DNA of 64,000 nt from Codonopsis lanceolata (taxonomy: Eukaryota > Streptophyta > Magnoliopsida > Asterales > Campanulaceae): NCBI GenBank assembly GCA_013146195.2, contig CM028379.1, positions 105,783,226-105,847,225 of the forward strand, in the 5' to 3' direction. The number at the start of each line of letters is the position of its first letter. The first letter of the stretch is position 1. This document shows, piece by piece, positions 35,222-46,574 of the stretch. The notes below the pieces were generated by a model. That model was given only the letters and a program-made list of their open reading frames with translations, was not told the DNA's origin and did no database searches. The translations under genes and the position numbers were made by a program.

Positions 35222-35812
35222 TGCTACTGTTTGCATAACTATATGGGTAAAGGGAAGAAAAAGTGAAGAAAAAAGTATAATGGTGGAAGTCCTGATTTTT
35301 TTTTTAATAATTAAAGACAAGTCTTGATCTTTACCTTGGAATGGATTTCCTTTCCATCCTTCTACCCCAGTTCAGTTTATTTACTTTATCAAGGGCCTCA
35401 TCATTGTTACGTAATTCTTACTCAATAACTTCATTTCGACCTGTTAATAAATAATATTTAATCCGACACAAAAGTATTATACGAAACGAGCATCAATTTG
35501 CATATATTGACAATACCTAACCCTCAGTCAAACATTAAATCATCAATTGCCTATTTCAATTTAAATACTCTTTAAATGTACTATAAACGTCTTAGTAGCC
35601 AGATGAAAGAAAGCAAAAGTTTCGTCCTAAAACAAATGATGTTCAATAAACAACATTGTTTCAAAATAAATGATGTTTTAGGATTTTACAAAACATTTAT
35701 CTATATTTTACCAAAACTACTCTATTTACTACGTTATAATTAAATGTTCTTTGAAAATGTTGTTGAATAGAAGAAGAAAAATACTAGTACAACTTAATTA
35801 TAATAAATGATT

Positions 35813-36608
35813 TTAAATGATGATATTGTACAAATTACTAAAACATTATTTATTTTGAAACGAAAGTAGTATCACTTAAAATTGCACACATGTAGAGCAG
35901 ACTTTATGAGTAGTTCTTAGAAACGAAAGTAGTATCACTTAAACGAAAGTAGTATCACTTAAACATTATTGTATGATACCGGTAAAAGAATGGATTTCTT
36001 TCTTTCTTTCCTTTTTTTTAATTTAAGTTTTATACTTCTCCATCCCAAAAATAGAGTTCGATTCTAAAAGTCAAATATTTTAATATTTAAAATTTACTTT
36101 TTTTTATTTTTTATAATTCCCACTAATATTACATCAATTTTCGTATGATATGTGTGAACAGTATCATATTTTTGGAATCAAGTAAAATAAGAATAATAAC
36201 GAATATCTATATGTCAAAAATAAGGTAAAATGGTTAATTTTTTCTATTGTACTTTGATCAATCATTACATTTTTTCGTTGTACTATTTTTCAAATAAAAT
36301 TGTCATTGTACTTGAAAAGGGAGATGCAATTTCACCATTATCACTATTTTTAACGAAATTAATTTCAATTACCTCCACTAATTTTTATAAAAATTTAGGT
36401 AGATGCTTAATAATAGTTGAACTTAAAACTTAATTGCTTTATGGTTCTTAAATTATCATTTTTTTTCTTTTAGAGGTTAAAAATATATATTTTATGAACA
36501 AAAAAAGAAAGAAAGAATGAAATATAAAAATGTAAATAAGAAGGAAAGATATATTTTTCCTAAATAAAAAATTAAGAGAAAAATATCAATAATGCAATAG
36601 CGCTTAAT
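35813..36608. other. AT-rich intergenic sequence beyond copy A
   Basis: No gene. Three copies of CGAAAGTAGTATCACTTAAA occur at 35861-35960. A Stowaway-like CTCCATCCC lies at 36037, but the partner end was not found. The short frame at 36230-36433 has no recognisable feature. Confidence 0.6.
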
Positions 36609-36690
36609 AGATTGAACCTATGGGAAGAGATTGAACCTGAAACCTCACACTTTTTGAAACCCCATCTCTACCACTAGGCCACCCCTTTGG
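36609..36690 (-). repeat. SINE-like tRNA-derived fragment
   Basis: On - it reads GGCCTAGTGGTAGAGATGGGG (A-box-like), then AGGTTTCAGGTTCAATCTC (B-box-like). The spacing suits a tRNA-derived SINE, but no duplication or tail was resolved. Confidence 0.5.
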
Positions 36691-36754
36691 ATGAAATAAA
36701 TTGAACAAATTAATGTGGTGAAAATAGTCTATTTCATAATTATATTATGTCAAT

Positions 36755-36947
36755 GGGTAATGCTATGACCACTCTAATAACACTCAATTTTGGGTATTAA
36801 ATGATGTAGTATCTTATGTGTCATATTGTTAACATAACTTTTTAATTTATAGTGGAGCCCATAAAATGTCAAATAAGATGATACATTGGAAACCATATCA
36901 TTTGGTGCACAAATTTGAGTGTTCATTGAGTGGCTCTAGCATTACTC
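36755..36947. mobile_element. MITE with 9-bp target duplication, Mutator-type
   Basis: The left end GGGTAATGCTATGACCACTC mirrors the right end (reverse complement GAGTAATGCTAGAGCCACTC). Perfect TATGTCAAT copies flank it (36746-36754, 36948-36956). Nine-bp duplications are typical of Mutator-superfamily insertions. It has no coding capacity. Its ends are unlike the MULE at 40188. Confidence 0.88.
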
Positions 36948-37199
36948 TATGTCAATAAAGGTAGTGTAGGGATAAGGATTATTAATTGACTAAATTACAA
37001 CATTATTTGCTTTGCCTCTAATTACTTTTCCAACCGGTCTAAAGTCAAATTATTTAAGCTTTATTTAAAGAAAACAAATTAGACCGTTACACAAAATTTT
37101 CTATAAAAACCCGTTTTTATGCAATCTATGAATCAAACCCTAAACAATTCAATCTGCTCCAACCCTAAACCTGCCTCTCATATTTTCTGTTCTGAGCCG

Positions 37200-38334
37200 A
37201 TGGATGTTACCGAAGAAGACGATGAAGACTGCAAGTAAGTTCTTTCTTTTTGAGTTTTAATCTCTTCAACCAAATCGTTAAGATCTACGCACAATTTGAT
37301 ATTTATTTAAGATCTAAGCTCTATTTGATAATTTTTAATTGTATGATCCTAATCATTTTTTAGTATCCATTCATCAAGATCTAAGTTGTCATTAGTTATT
37401 TCCATTGAGAATTTACCACTTTTGAGAAAGTCTGCTAATTTTCCTTCTTTGTACTTATTTTTTGTGTGATTGAAATAAAAATTTCAATTTATGTATGTTT
37501 TAATTCATATTGATATGCTTTTCATGGCTTCAAATCTTCTATGTCTAACTCTTATCTCATTGAATCTTAGTCCTACACGTGTCGGCTTTGGCATTGTAGT
37601 CATACATATTAAGATTTAATGAGACATAGTGTGTCAGTGTGTGACGTGGGTTGAGATAGAAGATTCCAAACAGAATTTCATGGAGGCGGCAAAAGATTGA
37701 ATGTTCCATAGTGAATTTTATGAGTCTTAATTTACAAATATAATGGTTCTAATCATTATAATTTTATCAAAAATTTACTGAATACAATTACAAGTACTTA
37801 TAGTTCCTTTTTCTAAATATATGTGTCAAAATTTCAATGTACCCGATACGTATCCCGATTTCAATGTTCCTTTTCTTTAATATTCGTTTTCTTTTCCTCA
37901 TAATACCTGATATTGGATTGTTGGTGAAGGATGAGAATTCATGTGGCAAATTAAAGACAAGTTCGTTATTTATGACATTTCAAGTAAGAATTTCTTTTTC
38001 ATGTATTTATTTATTTAGTTCCTTTAATTTCATGTATCAACTGTTATGTTGATTTTTTTGTTGATTGTGCTTCTTTCTCAGTTACTCAATCGTCCATAGG
38101 ATCCCTTAGCACAAAACTTTGCAACTGCAAGTTATAATGGACAAATGTAAGATCATGGAGTCTCTGTTGCTCCACATGATTCTTTCCGTTGTTCTGCTAG
38201 ATCCCCCTTCAGCCCATATCTCGAAGCCCATTACAAGTTTGGCTTAGAATCCAAATGGCGAGTCGATCTTCGCAATTCAGGGCACTGTCCTTCGTTATTA
38301 ATGTTTTGTTATCTCTAGATTGTTGTTTTTCATG
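37200..38334 (+). pseudogene. Broken gene-like remnant of unknown identity
   Basis: An ATG at 37200 opens a short acidic exon (MDVTEEDDEDC) ending exactly at a consensus donor, AA/GTAAGT. Further down, a piece ending FMTFQ meets a second donor (GTAAGA, about 37983). A CTTTCTCAG acceptor at about 38081 opens, in matching phase, a frame reading FATASYNGQM, then after a stop DHGVSVAPHDSFRCSARSPF and further residues to about 38334. Two in-frame stops (TAG, TAA) interrupt it. The reading is coherent enough to suggest a decayed host gene. I do not recognise the family, and the exon joins are inference. Confidence 0.35.
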
Positions 38335-38578
38335 TACTGCCTCTTTTTCTTAGAATTCTTTCTACTTGAATGACGATTGTAAATTTGTTAGAAGTATACT
38401 ATTTAATAATAACAATAGCATCAAACCTTTTGCTATAATTGTTGTTGTTGTTGTTGTTATTGTTATTATTATTTTTATTCACACCGTTAGCAGCCATAAC
38501 TTATGCAAAAGTCGGACAGAGAAAAGTTCTAAAAATGAAGAACAATGTTTCTAACGGAACTAATAACAAGAACCAACT

Positions 38579-39009
38579 GATGTATCCAAATTAAGTAAGA
38601 TACACTAGGCTTAGTAACGTAGGATATCTGGGGCTTTATCAATCGAAGTCTAAACCTATCAAACACTTTAAAAACACGTGAACTGGGCAGGTGCTTTCCC
38701 TACAAATAAATGCACTCCAATATGAGAATTAGTAAACACACAAGTGCGCAATTTGACAGAGTAATGGCTTATCTCTAGTGAACGTACCTCTTCCCCTAGA
38801 TTCAGAGGGGTTTTTATATCCTCAGCCTTGAGTGCCGAGGAGTGGGCATTAACTGCCCGAGCGAAAAGCGAAAAGCATGGACACGATCATGGCCACGTCC
38901 GAAATGTGGGGCGGATTTTTTGGCATTAACTCCTCACGTTTTGGACGACTGTTATTAGTATTCCCAAGCAGGCTTGGCGTGTTCGTACAGTACTATCCTG
39001 CTCGCTATA
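38579..39009 (-). repeat. LTR of a gypsy-type element (approximate upper end)
   Basis: On - it ends GGATACATCA at 38579 and has a TATA box (GATATAAAAACCCC, about 38808). A leader-like GGGAAAGCACCTGCCC block follows. It is related to 59786-60230, which is on +. Just outside, on -, lies CTGGGGGCCAAG, a likely polypurine tract, so this would be a 3' LTR with a little internal sequence beyond 39010. Confidence 0.65.
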
Positions 39010-39413
39010 TACTTGGCCCCCAGTTAATAATGACATGACGGTTTGTCTGATATACCCGCATAAGAACTGGGCGCATAACTCTACTCGATAAATCAGTCAT
39101 GCTCGCATAATAGCAGAGCGCATGTCTACGCTCGCTATACAATACATGTACATGTTATGCTCGTGGCAATGTGAATACGTGCCTATCACGTAACCGTTAT
39201 TTGAGCCATTTGGGCTTGGCAGCTCACTACCATAATTTCATAAAAAAGTGTGAAGGTTAACTTTTTTAAATTTTAAAATGAAAAGATTAACTTTAGATTT
39301 TATGAATTGAATAATTTTGTTATCATTCTTTAAAGAAATTTTTGAAGGGACTTTTGTGATTGAATAGTAATATTGTTGATGAAAATTATGATGATGATGA
39401 AGAGAATAATAAA

Positions 39414-39479
<66 letters not shown>

Positions 39480-39671
39480 TCATTGTCATAAATGAAAAGA
39501 AATATAAGTTTCTATCCAAGAGAATCTTTTAAAATAACGACGTACGCAGACACATTATGTTTTGGACTTTTTGATATTATTATTTTTTAATTTTGGAACT
39601 TTATGGATACAAAAATTATTTTTGAGATTTTTTAGATATGAGAATTATTTAGGGGGGGCTATTTGTTTTCT
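39010..39671. other. Short internal remnant, then AT-rich DNA with (AAT)n
   Basis: 39010 to about 39235 is probably residual internal sequence of the minus-oriented LTR element. A clean (AAT)n array fills about 39417-39478. The 93-codon minus frame across it is poly-Leu from the repeat and is not a gene. Confidence 0.6.
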
Positions 39672-40187
39672 TATTATGAATGGCAAGAGTTTAAACTTTG
39701 CTAACAACAAAATTATAAAAAATTTAGATTTTTTAAAAATAGCATGTAATAGTGGTGGTTAACGATGGAGGTAGTTGGAGGCAGCGGTTGCCAGAGGTGG
39801 CGGGCAGCAGCGGTGGCCGGAGGTGGTGGTGGCTGCACAAGTGGTGGTGGTTGAAAGTTGTTGTGGTGGTGGTAAAAGGAAGGTGAATTGTTACTATGTA
39901 ATAATTGATCAAAATTTAGAATTTAAATTATTAAGATTTATGATGGAATTAGTTTTATGAAATTGAGTCATTTAGAATTTTAACTCAATTCAAATTCCAA
40001 ATTTTACTTATGTTCCCAAACAATGGAATTGATTTTGGAGGCCTCAATTTCAATTTCAAGTTATGGAATTGGAGTATCCAAACATATCTTAGCCTTTGAT
40101 TTTTGGTCCAATAAATAATATTAATAGTACTCATCAATGATTAATGAGAGAAAGTAACAATTGAAAACTCTCGTATATAATTATATA

Positions 40188-40510
40188 GGCAAAACACACA
40201 AATGGGCCACCCAACTTTACCCCTTTTTGCAATTCGGCCACCGAAACTTTGAAATCATCTATTTTGGCCACCTTACTTTCATTTTGTTGCAAGCGAGCCC
40301 ATTTTCTAACGTCTGTTAGAAAATGACGTTAACTTTATCTGATTCCCCCATTTTGCCCTTGTTATTAGACAAACCACCTAATACCTTCTATTACTGTGGA
40401 CAGATCGCGGGGGAGACATTCCAAATCAAATCAGATACAAATCGAAAAAAACCCCCAAATTCTAGGGTTTTCGATTTGAATCGAAATTCACATCTCTTCG
40501 ATCCCGTAAG
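40188..40510 (+). repeat. Left terminal inverted repeat of the MULE
   Basis: Starts GGCAAAACACACAAATGGGC. It matches the reverse complement of 46250-46574 almost throughout, with scattered substitutions and small indels, and the match stops abruptly after GATCCCGTAAG. In MuDR-type elements the TIRs hold the promoters, so this TIR probably drives the GRF gene 150 bp downstream. Confidence 0.95.
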
Positions 40511-40660
40511 CTATATACCCTTTGTAAGCTATATACCCTCAACGCATATCAATTACACACCCATTTCATCATCTCTGTGAGACGCGCCCATACCCAATTT
40601 CATCTTCAAACGATCGTCAAACGAAGTCATCGTTGAAGCTGCCCAGACATTTACTTAACA

Positions 40661-41377
40661 ATGTCAGTGAGTGGGTATGAGATATCAAGGTTAGAAGGCT
40701 CGTCTTCATCAGGAGGGTCTGATTTTCTTACTGAATATCGTCATAAAATTTGTCGATGTAACCTTAGGGTGGCCCTATTTACATCTGGGATTGAGAAGAA
40801 CCTAGGACGAAGATTCATTTGATGCCCTAGATATATGGTAAGCAATGTTGCCACTTTTGCTATAGATTTTTTCAAGAACCCTAATTTATTTACAAAACCC
40901 CCCAATTTCTTACAAGAACCATAAATTATTTACAAAACCCCCCAATTTTTTACAAGAACCCTAACTGTTGTAGTAGTATTTTCTGTTACTCTCCCACATT
41001 ATTGTCACAAGACCCTAATATTATTTTTGCTTCTTATAGGATGAACATGATTGTGGTTTCTATTTGTGGGTTGATGACAAATTTACAAAGAGGTCAGTGG
41101 AAGTGATTAATGATTTGAAGAAACTGGTCAAGGATTTGAGAGAGAGAGAGAACATGACTTCAAGGAAAAACAATTGTTGAAGAAAGAGTGAGACATGCTT
41201 CAAAAGGAATCTGTCAAGAACAGGGGGAAAATTAAGATATTGAAATATAGTATTGGTCAATATGGTAGGAGAGAAAAGATGTATCTTCTGGCAATAATCA
41301 TCATGATGATATTGATTAGTGTGTTGATGGCATCACACTTCAAATTGGATGTAACTGCCAAAATGTTAATGCCTTAG
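40661..41377 (+). pseudogene. GRF-type zinc finger, coiled-coil, C-terminal membrane protein gene
   Basis: Exon 1 (40661-40837, 59 codons) has a Ser-rich N-terminus. Then come C31-R-C33 and NLGRRF followed by CP, the GRF-type zinc finger (zf-GRF; Zn ligands C-x-C...C...C). It ends at a consensus donor (ATG/GTAAGC). Exon 2 (41040-41377), after TTCTTATAG, begins in phase with DEHDCGFYLWVDD, the last zinc ligand and W of the finger. It continues as a Lys/Glu/Leu coiled coil (about 20-45 residues) and a hydrophobic helix (YLLAIIIMMILISVLMAS) near the C-terminus. Such GRF/coiled-coil/TM proteins of about 150 residues are common in plants. Lesions: TGA at 40820 in the finger, a frame change in the (GA)n at 41140, and one more TGA near 41190. 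The function is unknown. Confidence 0.8.
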
Positions 41378-41399
41378 TTGATTGCAAAATTCTGAATAA

Positions 41400-42365
41400 G
41401 AAATAAAATGGTGAAGCATTATGTAATGTGTTTGTGCAAATTTTAATCGTGATGTGTTTGTGCAAATTTTAATCGTGATGTGTTTGTGCAAATTTTAATT
41501 GTGATGTGTTTGTGCAAACACTGCTGCCTTACATAAACAAAGCCAACACTACTTACAAAGACCAACAGAGATGTTGTCATTGCAGAACAAAGACCAACAC
41601 TTACAAAAATTGTTTGTGCAAACATTGTTTTGTAATGTGTTTGTACAAGCATTGCTGCCTTACATAAACAAAGCCAACACTGCTTACAAAAACCAATAGA
41701 GATGTCCTCATTGCAGAACAAAGACCAACACTTACAAAAATTGTGTGTGCAAACATTGTTTTGTAATGTGTTTGTGCACACTGCTGCCTTACATAAACAA
41801 AACCAACACTGCTTATAGAGTGTGCCAACACTGCAAATGTACATAAAACTGTTTACAAAAACCAACACTACAGAGATGTACATAAAACAGAGTGTGCCAA
41901 CACTACTGCCTGACAAAACAGAGATGCACATAAAACTGTTTGGTCTAACTAAACAGTGCAGAACAAAAATTTACACAACTGAGAGGCAAAACAGAGATGA
42001 GCAAAAACCAACACTGCAAATTTTGTGTGCCAACACTGCTGCCTTACAAAAACCACTGCAGAACAAAGATGTACATAAACTATCATAAACTATTTTGTCT
42101 AACTAAACACTACAGAACAAAGATGTACATAAACTGTTTACAAATCCAAACCAACCAGTAGAAAACATGATATGTCCTCACTGCATAGATGTACATAAAC
42201 TGTTTACAAAAACCAACACTATAGAGATGTACATAAAACAGAGTGTGCCAACACCACTGCCTGACAAAACAGGTCCAGTTGTCCATAAAACTGTTTGGTC
42301 TAACTAAACAGTGCAGAACAAAAATTTACACAACTGAGAGGCAAAACAGAGATGAGCAAAAAATG
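41400..42365 (+). repeat. Tandem and interspersed repeat array between the convergent genes
   Basis: Three copies of a ~26-bp unit (ATGTGTTTGTGCAAATTTTA and a few bases) open the array. Then come two to three copies of a ~120-bp unit built from GCTGCCTTACATAAACAAA, AACAAAGACCAACACTTAC and related blocks. Further scrambled copies (AGATGTACATAAA, GTGTGCCAACACT) run to 42365. Frames open on both strands only because of the periodicity. It marks the 3' meeting zone of the two MULE genes. Confidence 0.9.
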
Positions 42366-42443
42366 AGTTACTCTGAACCTCAGTTACTTTAAACATCTAA
42401 TCCCTATCACCTATATTGTGCAACATTTCCCCACAATCATTTT

Positions 42444-45400
42444 TCAGTTACATCTATTCTTGCTTTTGCTCACTCCTTTGTACCTACATTTGATGTACAC
42501 CTTTGGAGACCTTGCTTCAGTTGGAGGCCTTGATTCAGTTGCTGCAGTTGTAGACTTCTTTTTTGTCTTCTTAGGTACAACCTCCCCTCTTGCAATTGCC
42601 TCCTTAGCCAGTTTGCATGACCTACTATTATGCCCTTTTTCCTTACAAAACCTGAAAGTTGGAGACACATGCAAGTTAATACAAAATGTTCAATTTGGGA
42701 ATATTATGTAAATTAAGTACAACAAATGCAACTTATTACATGCAAGTGATTTTTTTCCCTTTTTAGTCAAGATGTTTGGATCTTGACTAGATTTTTGCTT
42801 TTTTTCTTCATTAGGGTCTTTAACCCTACATTTCTTTGGTCTACCAGGCATCTTCTTGTTTGGTGGTGGTTGAAGAGGCTGTTGAGATGATCTTGGCCAT
42901 TGATTCTCACCATTGATGGGATTTAGGAGATGGGAATAAGTACTAACAAAAGTTTCCTTCTTGTACCAGTTGGAGACATAATTTTCTGGATCTTGACCAA
43001 TCTTGTATATGGCTGCCATAGCATGAGTGCAAGGAATGCCACTTAGATCCCATTCTCTACAATGACAGGTCCTCTCCCTAATGTTAACACTAAATGCATC
43101 CTTCACATGCCTAACTTCAAATTCATCTCCACCATTATACACCACAGACCAATGCTTAACAACTTCCTTACTTTTCTCCATCCTCTTCCTGATATTTGGA
43201 CAAATATTATGGCCATATTTTGAAGTCCATGCCTTTCTCTTTTGAATTCTGACCATCATTGCCAACCTAATCTCCTCAAGCATATATATAATAGGTCTAG
43301 ACCTTGCACCTACTATACTACCATTGAATGCCTCTGCAATATTGTTTTCAACATTGTCTACCTTTGAATATGTGTCAAAATAGGCCTTGGACCAATGAAT
43401 AGGATCTGTCCTCACAAGATCTTCAGCAGCCTGCTTGTCTAAATTCTTTAAGACTTCAAATTCTGCTTTGAATTTATCTACTGTGCAAGACATAGCAATA
43501 CTCCAAAAGCATCTCCTATACTCCCCTCCCTTGTATTTCTTCCTCCAATTGCTATAGATGTGTCTGGCACACATTATGTGCTCAACATTAGGCAGCAAGC
43601 TTGTAACAGTAGGTAGTAATCCCTATCAATCATATAAATAAATGTCATTAAATCAATTTTAATAAAAACTAATGAGGAAAAAAGGTAATAAGATTATGAT
43701 ATTACCTTTTGTTGATCTGTAATGATAGTCCACCCATCTCCATCTCTCATTTCAAGGTCTTCAATCAAATTCTGAAGAAACCAGGTCCAGTTGTCCTTGT
43801 TTTCCACCTGAACTACAGCCCAAGCCACATGATACATCTGATTATTTGCATCCTTGGCAACTGCAGATAACAATTCTCCCTTCTGTATTCCTTTCAAGAA
43901 TGCTCCATCAATTCCCAACATGGGCCTACAAGTCTCCATAAATGTTGTCTTCACTTGATCAAAACAGACATACATTCTCCTAAAGAACAAACCTTTGGAT
44001 GGGATAGGGTTGACATGCTCAATGATCACAGTACTACCAGGATTTCTATTCTCCAACTCATCTTTATAACTTCATAGCTTTGCATAATGTTCATACATTG
44101 ATCCATCAAGTTCTTGCAATGCTTTCTTCCTTGCTCTGCTACACATGCAGTCACTCAATTCCACCCCAAATTGTTTCAAAACATCAGCCTTCATATCAGT
44201 CAACTTATAAGCAGGGTTTCTTCTAAATGTTTCAAAGAATTCCTTAGCCAAAAATGATGCTGTGATTTACATGTTCTTAAGTGCCATCCCACAATCATGC
44301 TGAGGATTAAATGCAGTAATTTGCCAGAACTTCTTTTGGTTCAATCCAGCCCAAACTCTCCATGGGCATACAGCTGAGTTCATGCACACTCCAGACATCC
44401 TCATCTTCTCATTCCTAATCCATTTAATATCCTTTTTTCATCCAATCCATACTTAACAACTGCAGCCTTAAAAATTTCTTTTGTTTCAAACTGAAGCCCA
44501 AGTTTTAATTGCACTACTTCCATGTCTGTGTTTGGATTGAAAACTGGAAATTTAAGACCTTGCTTCTTCCTCAAAGTTAATTGTTCTCCATGAAATATTT
44601 TGTCATCTACCTTATCCTCTTCATCACTAGAATCATAATCACTATCAGAAGAAGTCAACCCACCATCATCATTTCTACTCTGAGTCTGTGGTTGTCCCCT
44701 AGTAGGTGTAGGCTCAACTGGATCACCTTCTTGGGGTAAACTAACAGGATCAATCCCTTTCTGTTTTTTGTTTCTTCTATTATTGTTCACAGCAACCCTA
44801 ATTTCTACAAGTTCTTCATCACTTACATGGAAATCATCATCACTTAAACATGTTTCTACATTGATCCCCACATCTTCTACCTCATATGGATATTCAAAAG
44901 CAATATCATCTTGAGCCATATCAGCCTCAGCACCTGTTTGTTCATTACTGTTTTCATGCCTAACATTATTATGTTCAGTATTCTCATGTTCATTATTCTC
45001 AACCTGACTCTTTTCAGCCTCATATTGAGCCATCACAACCTCAATCTCATCCTCATCCCAGTAAAAATCATCTTCAGCTTGACCCATATCAGTTTGACCC
45101 TTACCCTTTTCAGACTCATCTTGACCCATATCCTTACTCTTTTCAGACCCATCTTGACCCATATCAGACTCATCTTGACCCATATCAGTCTGACCCTTAC
45201 TCTTTTCAAACTCATCTTCACCCATATTACCCTCACCCATATAAGCCTCACCCTTTTCAGGCTCATTGTAAACCTGACTCTTGTCAGGGTCACCATCATC
45301 CATCTCAACCTCCATCTCACCCTCACCCTTATTCAACAATTCATGTTCTTCTGTATCTAAATCTACAATTACTGGTTCATCAGACTCACGTACAAGCACT

Positions 45401-45720
45401 GGTACATCAATACCATGCTCAACATACATATACACAAACCCTACATTCCTACATTCATTTACCATTCTTAACACTCCCTCATTAGTATCTATTGAGTACA
45501 ATCCATTTTCAATAGTTTGTGCAGGCAACCTATACCATACTTGCTTCACATTTCCATACTTTAAATATGATTTAACATACTTTTCAACTTTGAAGTAATT
45601 TAGAGTATCCATACAAACTTCAGGAATAAAATCAACATTTCCTCCTTCATACTTCCATTTGTTATTAACCTTACGAAAAGCCCCACCATGATGTAAAAAT
45701 ATTCCAATTTCCTTTTCCAT
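42444..45720 (-). pseudogene. MURA-type MULE transposase gene, lightly broken
   Basis: From ATG 45720 (after a possible 5'-UTR acceptor TATATGCAG) come MEKEIGIFLHHGGAF and an acidic region with MGQDESEKSK-like repeats. A MuDR domain starts near residue 398 (VVQLKLGLQFETKEIFKAA) and continues past a frameshift near 44440 as RMSGVC...CPWRVW...HDC. The DDE core follows: first D in GIDGAFLKG, second D in IITDQQK. After an 83-bp phase-0 intron (43705-43623) comes the catalytic E in NNIAEAFNG. A SWIM finger (CHCREW...IPCTHA), a basic tail and a zinc-knuckle exon (FCKEKGHNSRSC, 42674-42444) complete it. Lesions: one frameshift, two stops near 44250 and 44075, and no clean GT donor before the last exon. 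All three catalytic acids remain. Confidence 0.93.
43623..43705 (-). other. Intron of the MULE transposase gene
   Basis: AAAG/GTAATATC ... TTGATAG/GGATT on -. It separates the second catalytic Asp (ITDQQK) from GLLPTVTSLLPNVEH, and the frame is kept in phase 0. Intact splice sites indicate the gene decayed recently. Confidence 0.85.
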
Positions 45721-46249
45721 TCTGCATATAATAAGAAATGACACACTATCACTATTAGTGTCTATACAAATCACTATTTTAAAGCCCCACTATATGATAT
45801 TAAAGCCCCACAATATCATATAAAAGACACACACCAACATGCAAAATGGAAAAGCCACATATAAGTAAAGCCTAATTTTTTAAGGTTTTGGGACCACCAC
45901 TGAATATAAAAGACAAAAAGGCAAAACCAAGGCAAAACCCTACCATTAACAATCAATTACACCAACATGGACCATATAAAGTACTGATATAAAAACCCTA
46001 AAAGTATGACATGGATGAATTCAACAATTTTCAAGATATCATCACACACAATTGGACTACAGTGTATATAAAGGCAAAAGGCAAAGGTAAGTAAACCCAA
46101 ACACATGACTGAAACATGTTCATTAACAACAACATATTCAACGAGTAAGAACTAGGGTTATCGTACTCACCTCGGAGCTTCGAATCGATGTTAAAACATT
46201 AGATTTTAGTATCTTCTGGTGTTGATTGATGCCTCGAAGTCGGTTTCTT

Positions 46250-46574
46250 CTTACGGGATCGAAGAGATGTGAATTTCGATTCAAATCGAAAATCCTAGAA
46301 TTTGGGGTTTTTTTTCTTCGATTTGTATCTGATTTGATTTGGAATGTCTCCCTCGCGATCTGTCCACAGTAATAGAAGGTATTAGGTGGTTTGTCTAATA
46401 ACAGGGGCAAAATGGGGAAATCAGATAAAGTTAACGCCATTTTCTAACGAGCGTTAGAAAATGGGCTCGCTTGCAACAGAATGAAAGTAAGGTTGCCAAA
46501 ATAGATGATTCAAAGTTTCGGTGGCCGAATTGCAAAAAGGGGTAAAGTTGGGTGGCCCATTTGTGTGTTTTGCC
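46250..46574 (-). repeat. Right terminal inverted repeat of the MULE
   Basis: Mirror of 40188-40510, ending GTTTTGCC, followed by TAATTATATA. The transposase ATG lies about 530 bp inside, leaving room for a promoter in the TIR and a spliced leader. Confidence 0.95.

Larger units (their letters stand above)
27118..35812 (+). repeat. Segmental duplication, copy A
   Basis: Copy A aligns collinearly with copy B (39672-50622) apart from insertions. A-only insertions are the hAT at 27742-28999, one Helitron-plus-flank unit (about 30122-31950) and Helitron 33341-34408. B alone carries the MULE 40188-46574. Shared anchor blocks are a (GGT)n-rich stretch (27200-27340), pyrimidine-rich leader-like sequence (29430-29760) and (TAA)n tracts. 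The shared sequence has exon-like pieces, such as ATGGATTTTTTTTTC ending in AAAG/GTAATC at about 29699, but no sustained ORF. No gene is claimed. Confidence 0.93.
40188..46574. mobile_element. Mutator-like element with two convergent genes (6387 bp)
   Basis: Terminal inverted repeats of about 324 bp (40188-40510 and 46250-46574) are very similar end to end. TAATTATATA is duplicated at 40178-40187 and 46575-46584. Copy A (about 27640) retains the single-copy empty site. The left TIR leads into a + gene for a GRF zinc-finger/membrane protein (40661-41377). The right TIR leads into a - MURA-type transposase gene (45720-42444). Between their 3' ends is a ~1-kb repeat array. The plan resembles maize MuDR, where mudrA and mudrB converge from the two TIRs. 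Both genes carry a few lesions. Confidence 0.96.

Noticed and set aside
41443..41931. 162-codon minus-strand ORF rich in Cys/Val repeats (plus an overlapping 76-codon frame)
   Set aside because: It is generated by the tandem repeat array inside the MULE; both strands are open with the same periodicity and no domain is present.
42418..42711. 97-codon + ORF
   Set aside because: Antisense to the zinc-knuckle exon of the transposase.
44911..45598. Overlapping + and - ORFs of about 100-150 codons opposite the transposase N-terminus
   Set aside because: Shadows of the transposase's acidic repeats; the real frame is the one that continues into MuDR and DDE domains.
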